A stretch of DNA of 64,000 bases, taken from the NCBI RefSeq assembly GCF_007829815.1, contig NZ_VIWT01000004.1, forward strand, positions 186,001 through 250,000, given 5' to 3'. This document shows, piece after piece, positions 8,313 through 15,563 of this stretch. Source of the stretch: Kitasatospora viridis. Its GTDB lineage: Bacteria; Actinomycetota; Actinomycetes; Streptomycetales; Streptomycetaceae. A model generated the notes under the pieces. That model searched no databases, was not told where the DNA came from, and saw only the letters and a program-made list of their open reading frames with translations. Both the position numbers and the translations under genes were made by a program. Positions within the stretch are counted from its first letter, which is position 1. Each line of letters opens with the position of its first letter.

Positions 8313-9559
8313 CAACGACGAACACGGCGACGACGGCCAGCACGTCGCTCCGGAGCACCATCGAGCTGCCCCTGCCCCGCGACGTCCCGGCCGACGTCCG
8401 ACAAGCGCTGCGCCGGCACCTCTACTGGGTGGCCCCGCAGATCGCGGAGGTGGCCCTGGTCGAACGCGCGGACGGTCCGTGCCTGGTGGTGGACTACCGG
8501 GGCCCGCGCCCCCTGGCCGCGATCGAGCGGGACCTGGGCCGCGCCGTCGCCGGCATCCTCGCGGGCACGACGGCCTTCACCGCCCGGGAAGTCGCCCGGC
8601 ACTCGGCGGGGCCGCTGCGCTCGGCGCCGGCGGCGGATCCGTTCCCGGACCTCGTCAGCCGGCGCTGGGTCCTCCCGGAGGCCCCCGGCGTCTTCGGCTA
8701 CGCGGGCCTGGTGGCAGGGCTGCTGGAGGGACTCGACGGGTTCCTCCGCCGCCGGCTCGGGCGGTTCCGCCCCGCGGCCGTCCTGCTGCCCTCGCTCACC
8801 TCCCCCGGCACCCTGCTGCGCACCGGCGCCCTCCCCGAGGCGGCGCACACCGCCCACTTCGTCTTCCACCTGGACGAGAGCCTGTCGACCACCTCCCGGT
8901 TCGCCGCCGAGTGCATCCCCGACGGGGCGGACGCCTTGGACCTGCGGGCGCTCCCGGGCACCTCGGCCGCGCCGGACGCCGTCCTCGCCCCGGCGGCCTG
9001 CCAGCCGTTCTACCGCACGCTCTCCGACCAGGTGCTGCGGGAGCCGGTCGTGGTGACCGGACGGGCGTCCTGCTACCGGTACGAGAGCGGTGCGACCGAG
9101 ACCCTGCGCCGGCTCACCGAGTACCGCGTGCGCGAGCTGATCGTGGTGGGCAGCGCGGCCCAGGTGGCCGCCATCCGCGCCGAACTGCTGGAGTTCACCA
9201 TCGGCCTGCTGGCCGAACTCTCCCTCGACGGACGGCTGGTGACGGCCAGTGATCCGTTCTTCGTGGACGCGTTCGCCCGGATGCGCAGCTACCAGCTGGC
9301 CATGGAGGTCAAGCACGAACTGCTGCTCAGTCTGCCCTTCGACGGCTCCGAGGTGGCGGGCTGCTCGGTCAACCACCACGGCGAGCACTTCGGCCGTGCC
9401 TGGAACATCCGTACGGCCGACGGGAATCCGGCGCAGAGCTGCTGCCTGGGATTCGGCCTGGAACGCTGGGCGTACGCGGTACTCGCGCAGTACGGCACCG
9501 ACCCCGCGGCCTGGCCGGACGAGCTGCGACGGATCAGCGACGGCTCCAGTGCTGCGTGA
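8309..9559 (+). CDS. Amino acid:[carrier protein] ligase-like (class II aaRS-like) enzyme
   Basis: A 416-residue protein related to the aa:CP ligases, which descend from the catalytic core of atypical seryl-tRNA synthetases. They adenylate a small amino acid and load it on the phosphopantetheine arm of a free-standing carrier protein instead of tRNA. Supporting features are an ACQPFYR segment, CYRYES near residue 255, a TEYRVRELIVVGS strand, and the C-terminal class II motif 3 block SCCLGFGLERW near 375-386. The Cys/Glu/Cys pattern would supply the zinc site that recognises the substrate amine. No tRNA-binding coiled coil is present at the N terminus. The carrier-domain protein encoded two genes downstream is the natural partner. 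ATG 8309 overlaps the ferredoxin stop. The family call is made from motif memory, not a search. Confidence 0.68.
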   Translation: MTTTNTATTASTSLRSTIELPLPRDVPADVRQALRRHLYWVAPQIAEVALVERADGPCLVVDYRGPRPLAAIERDLGRAVAGILAGTTAFTAREVARHSAGPLRSAPAADPFPDLVSRRWVLPEAPGVFGYAGLVAGLLEGLDGFLRRRLGRFRPAAVLLPSLTSPGTLLRTGALPEAAHTAHFVFHLDESLSTTSRFAAECIPDGADALDLRALPGTSAAPDAVLAPAACQPFYRTLSDQVLREPVVVTGRASCYRYESGATETLRRLTEYRVRELIVVGSAAQVAAIRAELLEFTIGLLAELSLDGRLVTASDPFFVDAFARMRSYQLAMEVKHELLLSLPFDGSEVAGCSVNHHGEHFGRAWNIRTADGNPAQSCCLGFGLERWAYAVLAQYGTDPAAWPDELRRISDGSSAA

Positions 9560-10310
9560 CCGTCTCCCCGCCGTGACCTCGGCGCAGTTGGTGTCGGCGC
9601 TGCGCACGGTGGGCGTTGCCCCCGGCCAGACGGTCTACGTGGCGGCAGGACTGGCCGGTCTGGCCACCACGGCCGATCCGGCGAGGCTCGTGCTCGAAGC
9701 GCTGCGCACCGTGGTGGGCCCGTCCGGCACGCTGGTGATGCCCAGCTTCCACCCGGGCTTCAGGTACCAGGGCGTCTTCGACGTGACCGGCACGCCGTCC
9801 CGGTCGGGCATCCTCTCCGAGCTCTTCCGGACCGGCCCGGACACCCGGCGGACCTGGGCGCCGCCCTTCAACCCCGTCTGCGCCGAAGGGCTCGACGCCG
9901 CAGCGATCGCGGGCATCTCGTCGCCGACCGCGTTCGGGCCGGGATCGGTCTTCGACCACCTGGTGGAGATCGGCGCCACGGTCCTGCTGCTCGGCTCCAG
10001 CTTCCACGACGGTGTCGCCCACGTGCACTGGCTGGAGGAGCGCCACGACGTTCCCTACCGCACCTGGCAGGAGGTCAGCGGTGAAGTACGGCTGGCGGGC
10101 GAGGTGCTGACCCGCAGTTGGCAGTGCCACGTGCGCCGACCGGGCGTCGACCTGCACGCGGGCGTCGTGGGCGAGGTGCTGGAGAGCGCCGGTGCGATCC
10201 GTCGGACGGACGTGGGGCTCACCCGGATCTCCGCCTTCACCCTCGACCACTTCAAGGAGGTGCTGGATCCGTGGTTCGCGCGCAACCGGGAGTGCATGGT
10301 GCTGCACTGA
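9549..10310 (+). CDS. AAC(3)-family N-acyltransferase-like protein
   Basis: About 253 residues of the aminoglycoside 3-N-acetyltransferase fold (also YokD, FrbF). Recognisable parts are VAPGQTVYVAAGLAGL, GTLVMPSFHP, FGPGSVFDHLVEIGATVLLLG and HWLEERHDVPYR. In resistance enzymes the segment around RSxHPxxS holds the catalytic His. Here the equivalent stretch reads PPFNPVCAEG, with Asn at the His position, while the HxxEE element is kept. Chemistry may thus differ, for example transfer from a carrier-protein thioester instead of acetyl-CoA, or acceptor-assisted catalysis. The start may be GTG 9549 (11-base overlap with the ligase gene) or GTG 9573. The position between the ligase and the carrier protein suggests it moves the loaded aminoacyl group onto an amine. 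That role is inferred. Confidence 0.72.
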   Translation: MLRDRLPAVTSAQLVSALRTVGVAPGQTVYVAAGLAGLATTADPARLVLEALRTVVGPSGTLVMPSFHPGFRYQGVFDVTGTPSRSGILSELFRTGPDTRRTWAPPFNPVCAEGLDAAAIAGISSPTAFGPGSVFDHLVEIGATVLLLGSSFHDGVAHVHWLEERHDVPYRTWQEVSGEVRLAGEVLTRSWQCHVRRPGVDLHAGVVGEVLESAGAIRRTDVGLTRISAFTLDHFKEVLDPWFARNRECMVLH

Positions 10311-10966
10311 ACCGTGTCGAACCGCCGACGGGCGAGGTGGCTGCGGTCGTCGCGGCCGTGATCGGCGTTCCGCCGGGCCAGTTGGGCGGCGCAGCCGGTC
10401 TGACCGACGGCAGCTGGAGCTCGATGCAGCACATCACCATCCTGCTGGACCTGGCCGGCGCCTTCGGCTTCGAGCTCACTCCCCGACTGGTGCAGGAACT
10501 CACCACGGTCGCCGCCATGCAGGCGTTCGTCTCCGACCGGCGCGACCGCGCGCCCCTACCCACTTCGAGCGAGGCAGCCATGACACTTGTACTCCAGCAG
10601 CTGCGGGAGATCCTGGCCGGACCGAACACGGCGGTGCTGGCCACCGTGCGGCCGGACGGGAAGCCGCAGCAGTTCGTCGTCTGGGCCGTGGCCGACGGCG
10701 ACGACATCCTGATGTCGACCACTCAGGGGCGCCCGAAGCACCGGAACCTGGCGGCCTTCCCGCACGCCTCGCTGACGGTCTACCCGGCGGGCGACATGTA
10801 CCGCAGCGTCGAGGTGCGGGGGACGTCGAGCTTCGTCGAGGCGGGGGCCGACGAGGTCATCGAACGCCTCTCCCGGCACTACAAGGGCACTTCCTGGCAG
10901 GAGCCGGCCGGCCTCGGCACCCGGGTCACCGTGCGGCTGTCCGGGCTCGTTCCCGGCAAGGACTGA
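10292..10966 (+). CDS. Carrier-protein domain fused to a PPOX-class oxidoreductase
   Basis: One uninterrupted frame of 224 residues from GTG 10292. Residues about 10-85 resemble an acyl/peptidyl carrier protein. The prosthetic-group serine would be Ser43 in GSWSSMQHITILL, which replaces the usual GxDSL, and helices follow (LAGAFGFELTPRLVQELTTVAAMQAFV). After a short Pro/Ser linker, residues 97-224 form a split-beta-barrel protein of the pyridoxamine-phosphate-oxidase-like (F420 or FMN) class: LAGPNTAVLATVRPDGKPQQFVVWAV, then STTQGRPKHRNLAAFPHASLTVY. An internal ATG at 10580 has a weak GAGG upstream, so a separate reductase product is possible, but no stop separates the halves. As the last gene of the operon, it pairs a carrier with a redox domain, presumably to oxidise or reduce the tethered residue. 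Confidence 0.72.
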   Translation: MHGAALNRVEPPTGEVAAVVAAVIGVPPGQLGGAAGLTDGSWSSMQHITILLDLAGAFGFELTPRLVQELTTVAAMQAFVSDRRDRAPLPTSSEAAMTLVLQQLREILAGPNTAVLATVRPDGKPQQFVVWAVADGDDILMSTTQGRPKHRNLAAFPHASLTVYPAGDMYRSVEVRGTSSFVEAGADEVIERLSRHYKGTSWQEPAGLGTRVTVRLSGLVPGKD

Positions 10967-11001
10967 CCGGGGTGGGGTGCTGCTGACCCGGGCGGGGTGC
11001 T

Positions 11002-11026
11002 GGGTGCTGGAAAGTGTCCAGCACCC
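11002..11026. terminator. Bidirectional hairpin terminator
   Basis: A perfect 10-bp stem (GGGTGCTGGA / TCCAGCACCC) with a 5-base loop lies in the 76-base gap between the convergent ends of the carrier/PPOX gene and gltX. No clear U-tract follows, as is common in Streptomyces. The position fits termination of both transcripts. Confidence 0.7.
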
Positions 11027-11042
11027 CACCCGGGCCGCTCGC

Positions 11043-12446
11043 TCAACCCAGCCGGGACAGCGCCGCGCCCAGGCGCGCGAGCGTCCGCTCCCGGCCCAGC
11101 ACGGCCAGGGACTCGAAGAGCGGCAGACCGACCGTCCGACCCGTGACCGCCACCCGCACGGGGGCCTGTGCCTTCCCGAGCTTGAGGCCCCGGGCGGCGC
11201 TGATGCGCTCCAACTCCGCCTTCAGGGCGCCGGCCTCCCAGGCGACGGACTCGAACGAGACGGTCACGTCCTTGAGGAGCTCGGCGGCGCCCTCCTTCAT
11301 CGCCTTGCCCCAGGCCTGCTGGTCATCCACGGGCTCGTCGAGGAAGAGGAAGTCGACGTTCTGGACGATCTCGCTGAGCAGGGTGATGCGGGTCTGGGCC
11401 AGTTCGGCGACCTCCGCGAAGGCGGCGGCGTCGTAGGACGTGCTCGGCCACGGTGCCCGGTCGCCGGTCAGCCAGGGCTGGCAGGCCGCGATGAAGTCCG
11501 TCAGGGGCAGCGCCCGGATGTACTCGCCGTTGAACGCACGCAGCTTCTTGACGTCGAAGAAGGCCGGCGCGGGATTGACGTCCTCCAGCCGGAACTCGAC
11601 CTCCATGTCGGACCAGGGAACAATCTCCCGGTTGTTGGCCGGCGCCCAGCCGAGCAGCATCAGGTAGTTGCGCATCGCTTCGGGAAGGTAGCCCTCGTCC
11701 CGGAAATCCTCCAGGGCCACGCGGTCACGACGCTTGGAGAGCTTCCGCCGCTGCTCGTTGACCAGGATCGGGGCGTGCGCCCACTGCGGCACCGGCTTTC
11801 CGAGCGCCTCCCAGAGCATCTGCTGCTTCGGGGTGTTGGACAGGTGCTCCTCCGCGCGGATGACGAGGTCGATACCCATCGTCATGTCGTCCACGACATT
11901 CGCCAGGAGGAATACCGACGAACCGTCACCACGCGCGATGACGAAGTCCTCGATGGTCGAGTTCTGGAACGTGGGCGTGCCCCGGACGATGTCCGTGACG
12001 ACGGTCTCGCCCTCGTCCGCCGTGCGGAACCGCACCGCCCGACCGGGAGCCCGCTCCAGGCCGCGCTCCCGGCAGAACCCGTCGTAACCCAGCCGCGAAT
12101 CACCGTTGCGCTCGGCCAACTGCTCACGCGTGCAGTCGCAGAAGTAGGCCTTCTCCTCGGCCAGCAACTTCTCGACGGCTTCCTGGTGGTGATGGGCGTA
12201 CTCGGTCTGGAAGTAGGGCCCTTCGTACTCCTCGGCGCCGACGCCGAGCCAAGCCATGGCATCGAGGATGCCCTGGTTCCACTCGGGGCGGCTGCGTGCG
12301 GCGTCGGTGTCCTCGATCCTGAGCACGAGGGTGCCACCGGACTGTCGTGCCACCATCCAGTTCAGCAGCAGGGAGCGGGCATTGCCGACGTGGAACATTC
12401 CCGTCGGAGACGGCGCGATTCGAACGCGAACGGGGGAATTCGTCAC
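11043..12446 (-). CDS. gltX: Glutamyl-tRNA synthetase (divergent, apparently intact)
   Basis: From GTG 12446 the protein has 467 residues. AGGA lies eight bases upstream of this start, and the GluRS fold begins there. It charges tRNA-Glu with glutamate. The HIGH-type motif reads HVGN within APSPTGMFHVGN (residues 11-22), RIEDTD is intact, and KLSKR falls at 235-239. Other signatures are GYDGFC, IRAEEHLSNTPKQ and AMRNYLMLLGWAP. The sequence resembles the second GluRS type seen in some actinobacteria rather than the usual Streptomyces housekeeping enzyme, so it may be an additional copy. It is convergent with an operon that encodes a catalytically broken GluRS homologue. Supplying Glu-tRNA to that pathway, or protecting the host against an inhibitor of GluRS, are the two obvious ideas. 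Neither is shown by the sequence. Confidence 0.92.
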   Translation of the reverse strand: MTNSPVRVRIAPSPTGMFHVGNARSLLLNWMVARQSGGTLVLRIEDTDAARSRPEWNQGILDAMAWLGVGAEEYEGPYFQTEYAHHHQEAVEKLLAEEKAYFCDCTREQLAERNGDSRLGYDGFCRERGLERAPGRAVRFRTADEGETVVTDIVRGTPTFQNSTIEDFVIARGDGSSVFLLANVVDDMTMGIDLVIRAEEHLSNTPKQQMLWEALGKPVPQWAHAPILVNEQRRKLSKRRDRVALEDFRDEGYLPEAMRNYLMLLGWAPANNREIVPWSDMEVEFRLEDVNPAPAFFDVKKLRAFNGEYIRALPLTDFIAACQPWLTGDRAPWPSTSYDAAAFAEVAELAQTRITLLSEIVQNVDFLFLDEPVDDQQAWGKAMKEGAAELLKDVTVSFESVAWEAGALKAELERISAARGLKLGKAQAPVRVAVTGRTVGLPLFESLAVLGRERTLARLGAALSRLG

Positions 12447-12784
12447 GACGAGGATCCTACCGCGTTCGCGGCCGGCCATTGGAGCGTCATGACACCGGTT
12501 CTCCGCACGATTGTTCCCGCACCACACCTTCCAACGAACCGGTCGAGAACCTACACTGATGAGGCGTCATGGATCCTGCTGACCCGCACAGCGGGCGGAC
12601 TCCCGAAGCGGCCATGGCACGCGGCGCGGGTGAGTGCCGCGAAATCCCGGACCCCGATCGGAATCAGCGCCACGGGTGTCCGAGTTGTTCTTCGACGGCC
12701 GGCGGATTGATTCCGCCGCCGTATTGCCCGTGCCATTCGAGCACTCCCACCAGAAGACCCTCCGTAGGAAGGAACTGCGAAGAC
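12447..12784. promoter_or_regulatory. Divergent intergenic region, gltX / dioxygenase
   Basis: This 338-base stretch has no convincing gene. It must hold the gltX promoter (leftward) and that of the dioxygenase (rightward). A TACACT box at 12552-12557 is a possible -10 element for the rightward transcript, but the hexamer 17 bases upstream (TTCCAA) is a poor -35. The short frames here lack typical codon bias. Confidence 0.4.
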
Positions 12785-13615
12785 GTGAATTCCGACCGCC
12801 GACACCTCCTGACTTCCGTGCAGATGGCTCGCTTCGTCGCTCAGGGCTTCCTCCAGCTCGACGGCGTGGTTCCCGAGGAGCTCAACGCCGAGGCCCTGGA
12901 GGCCCTCCCCGCCGGCATCCCCCGCGCGGCCCACGGCGTCCGCGTCGACGAGGCGTTCCCCAGCGGTTCCCTCGCTCGTCGGCTGCTCGCGGTCGCGCCG
13001 GTGGCCGGCGCGCTGCACAGCCTGGTGGGACCGGAGCCGACCTACGACTTCTCCACGGTCATCATCCGCCCGCCGCACCAGGAGCGCGCCCAACTCCTGC
13101 ACAGCGACGTCCTCGTCGACGTGCGCACGGACGCCTTCGACGTGACCCTCATGTACTTTCCGCACGAGGTCACCCTGGCGATGGGCGGCACGCTGCTGAT
13201 CCCGGGGAGCCATCTGCGCCGGACCATCGAGACGGACATCGGGCGCTACCAGAACCTTCGCGGCCAGCACCGCATGACCTGCCCGGCCGGGACCGTACTG
13301 CTGCTGCACCACGGCATCTGGCACGGCGGCCGTCGCAACGACAGCGACCTCCCGCGCTACATGTTCAAGATCCGCTTCAACCCGACGGTCCGGCAGCTGC
13401 GCCTGTGGAACACCGATGACCTGCACGACCCCGCGGTGGCGGCAGAGCTCCGCACGCACTACCCGTGGTACGAAGGCTCCGCCGGGAAGATGGAGTTGTA
13501 CAACCGGGTGATGCTGTGGCGCGCGCTCACCGGAGACGATTCGTTCGACCCGGACTACTGGGTGACCAGGGTTTCCAACCGACCGCAGCGGGTCGTCGTG
13601 ACCACCGCTGGCTGA
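12785..13615 (+). CDS. Phytanoyl-CoA dioxygenase (PhyH)-family Fe(II)/2-oxoglutarate oxygenase
   Basis: A 276-residue non-heme iron oxygenase. The facial triad is visible as His106 and Asp108 in LLHSDV and a distal His near 180 in GIWHGGRRN. MGGTLLIPGSHLRR is typical of the PhyH double-stranded beta-helix. Relatives hydroxylate or halogenate amino acids and small natural products with 2-oxoglutarate and O2. The start is GTG 12785, preceded by AAGGA at about 11 bases; the open frame extends upstream but with non-coding character. The next two genes follow at short spacing on the same strand. It could tailor either flanking pathway. Assignment to one is not possible from sequence. Confidence 0.82.
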   Translation: MNSDRRHLLTSVQMARFVAQGFLQLDGVVPEELNAEALEALPAGIPRAAHGVRVDEAFPSGSLARRLLAVAPVAGALHSLVGPEPTYDFSTVIIRPPHQERAQLLHSDVLVDVRTDAFDVTLMYFPHEVTLAMGGTLLIPGSHLRRTIETDIGRYQNLRGQHRMTCPAGTVLLLHHGIWHGGRRNDSDLPRYMFKIRFNPTVRQLRLWNTDDLHDPAVAAELRTHYPWYEGSAGKMELYNRVMLWRALTGDDSFDPDYWVTRVSNRPQRVVVTTAG

Positions 13616-13681
13616 CCCGCGCCACGGCGCCGACAAATCCGACGGAACCGACGGAACCGACCCATCGAACCGGAGTGTCCA

Positions 13682-13978
13682 GTGAGTTCCCCCGCGCAGC
13701 AGGCAGTGCGTCAGCAGCTGCTCTTCCTCTACCTCTCCTCGTCAGCCCTCGACTCGGACGTCGTGGCCTGGTCCAGCTACGACGGCACCGCACGGACGAC
13801 CCCCACCACCGGGGACGGCACCGAGCCGCCCTACCCCACCGGCACCGACGCGCTCGCCGCCGGCTGGCGCATGATCCAGTGCTCCCAACTCATGCCACCG
13901 CAGGCGGGAAACGAGTACAGCACCTCGTACCTGCGTCATGAGTTCGTCTTCGAGAAGCTGGTCACGATCGAAGCGTGA
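13682..13978 (+). CDS. Small conserved-looking protein of unknown function
   Basis: A 98-residue protein that I do not recognise. GTG 13682 has a good ribosome site (GGAG, six bases upstream). The middle is rich in Thr, Gly and Pro. The C-terminal part, GWRMIQCSQLMPPQAGNEY followed by a charged strand ending HEFVFEKLV, has amphipathic beta character. There is no signal peptide or membrane segment. It follows the dioxygenase by 66 bases and precedes the propeller gene by 28, so the three may form an operon. Two tandem copies of GACGGAACC lie just upstream of its start (13641-13658). Confidence 0.6.
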   Translation: MSSPAQQAVRQQLLFLYLSSSALDSDVVAWSSYDGTARTTPTTGDGTEPPYPTGTDALAAGWRMIQCSQLMPPQAGNEYSTSYLRHEFVFEKLVTIEA

Positions 13979-14006
13979 CTCCGGCCCGATCTGATTCGAG
14001 GTGAAC

Positions 14007-15029
14007 GTGGAGACCACACGGGGGCAAGGCGATCCTGCACCGCTCCTCGGCCCGCCCGGCTGGCAGGACACGACCCGCGGAACCGACGTGCGCTTGCGCT
14101 GTCTCTCCGCCGTCGACCGGCGGACCGTCTGGGTGGCGGGGGCCGATGGCGTCGTCCTGCGCACGCAGGACGGTGGTGACAGCTGGCAGTCCGTGGGACC
14201 GCCGGACGGTCGGGCCCTTCAGTTCCGGTCCATCAAGGCGTTCGACGCCCACCACGCCGTCGTCCTGTCCTTCGGCGCCGGCGATGCGGCTCGCATCCTC
14301 AGCACCGACGACGCCGGCGAACACTGGAGCGAGGCCTTCCGCAATCACGACCCGGCCGCCTTCTACAACTGCATGACCTTCGGGGACGACAGCCACGGAC
14401 TCGCCGTCGCCGATCCGGTCGACGGCCGCTTCAGGATCCTGCGCAGCACCGACAGCGGGCGCAGTTGGCACGAGGTCGACCCCGCCGGACTACCGGCCGC
14501 ACTCGCGGGCGAGGTGGCCTTCGCCGCCAGCGGAACCTGCCTGATCGGTCGCGCCGGACTCCACTGGCTGGCCACCGGCAGCGCAGCCCGCGCGAGGGTG
14601 TTCCGGTCCGACGACGGAGGGCGGACCTGGAGCGCGGCCGACACCCCGGTCCGGTCCGCGCCGGATGCCGGGATCTTCGCCCTCGCCTTCCGCGACGCGG
14701 CGATCGGGGTGGCCGTCGGAGGTGACTACCGCGACCAGTCCCGCGGGGGACGGTTGACGGCCACCACCGCGGACGGCGGCATCACTTGGCGAACCGTGGC
14801 TGGCAACGCTCCCAACGGCTACCGATCGGGGGCGACTTGGACCGGTCACGAGTTCGTCGTGGTCGGTCCGGGGGGCAGCGACTACTCGGTGGACGACGGC
14901 GCCGGCTGGACCCGGTTCGACGATCGGGGCTTGGACACGGTGTCGGTCGCCCAGGACGGTTCGTGCTGGGCGGCCGGGGAGCACGGACGGGTCGCGCTGC
15001 TGAGTCACCGGATCCCGGCGGCCAGGTAG
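14007..15029 (+). CDS. Ycf48/BNR-repeat beta-propeller protein
   Basis: About 340 residues with repeated Asp-box/BNR-like motifs: TQDGGDSW, STDDAGEHW, STDSGRSW, SDDGGRTW, TADGGITW and VDDGAGWT. The repeats are spaced as in a propeller of the sialidase/Ycf48 superfamily. No signal peptide is visible, so a cytoplasmic scaffold or binding role is more likely than a secreted glycosidase. Sialidase catalytic Arg/Glu/Tyr residues are not evident. GTG 14007 follows GAGG by five bases; GTG 14001 is an alternative. The 3' end overlaps the convergent Nudix gene by 25 bases. Confidence 0.75.
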   Translation: METTRGQGDPAPLLGPPGWQDTTRGTDVRLRCLSAVDRRTVWVAGADGVVLRTQDGGDSWQSVGPPDGRALQFRSIKAFDAHHAVVLSFGAGDAARILSTDDAGEHWSEAFRNHDPAAFYNCMTFGDDSHGLAVADPVDGRFRILRSTDSGRSWHEVDPAGLPAALAGEVAFAASGTCLIGRAGLHWLATGSAARARVFRSDDGGRTWSAADTPVRSAPDAGIFALAFRDAAIGVAVGGDYRDQSRGGRLTATTADGGITWRTVAGNAPNGYRSGATWTGHEFVVVGPGGSDYSVDDGAGWTRFDDRGLDTVSVAQDGSCWAAGEHGRVALLSHRIPAAR

Positions 15030-15454
15030 CGGTGGATGCCGTCGCGTATCAGCGGCGGGACGTCGAGCCGGGCCAGCTGCTCGGGGTCGAAGAACTGGAC
15101 CTTGACGCCCTCCGAGAGCGGCAGCGCGGTCTCGTCACCGTCCCAGCGGGCCGCGAAGAACGTGAGGATCTGTCCGGAGTCGTAGGACTCGCAGGAGGCG
15201 GTGAGCTCGAAGAGCTCGGACAGCTGCGGGACCACCAGGTCGGCTTCTTCGGCGAGTTCGCGGACGATGGCCTCGCCCGGAGTCTCGCCGGGGTCGCAGC
15301 CGCCACCGAGCAGGCTCCAGTGGTTGGGCCAGGCGATCCAGCCGAAGTCGTCGCGCAGGTGCATCAGGAGCTGGCCACGCCGATTGGCGATGATCGCCAC
15401 CGCACCGCGCGGCCGGACGGCGGCCGGGCCGTCGGGGAGGCTCTGGGAGTCCAT
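15005..15454 (-). CDS. Nudix hydrolase
   Basis: A 149-residue Nudix protein. The box GGCDPGETPGEAIVRELAEEADL satisfies GX5EX7REUXEEXGU apart from a final Asp-Leu in place of Gly-U. The family hydrolyses nucleoside diphosphates linked to another group. The upstream strand (RGQLLMHLRDDFGWIAWPNHW) resembles the dNTP/NDP-sugar subgroup, but the substrate is not predictable. It converges on the propeller gene and overlaps its 3' end, and diverges from the symporter gene across 109 bases. Probably a housekeeping neighbour. Confidence 0.88.
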   Translation of the reverse strand: MDSQSLPDGPAAVRPRGAVAIIANRRGQLLMHLRDDFGWIAWPNHWSLLGGGCDPGETPGEAIVRELAEEADLVVPQLSELFELTASCESYDSGQILTFFAARWDGDETALPLSEGVKVQFFDPEQLARLDVPPLIRDGIHRYLAAGIR

Positions 15455-15563
15455 CCGCCCACCCTAAACGGCCCGGTCGCGGCCGGCTGAGCCCGGCGCC
15501 GGGTTACGCTCCGTCAAATGGCGTCGGCCGCCGGTGTCGCCGGCCGTTCCTCCTGGAGTGCGG

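Noticed and set aside
9549..10310. A simple aminoglycoside resistance gene
   Set aside because: It is embedded between the ligase and carrier genes with overlapping ends, and the catalytic His position is changed.
10580..10966. PPOX protein as a separate gene from the carrier protein
   Set aside because: No stop codon lies between the two parts in the shared frame, so a fusion is the simpler reading. Internal initiation at 10580 remains possible and is noted.
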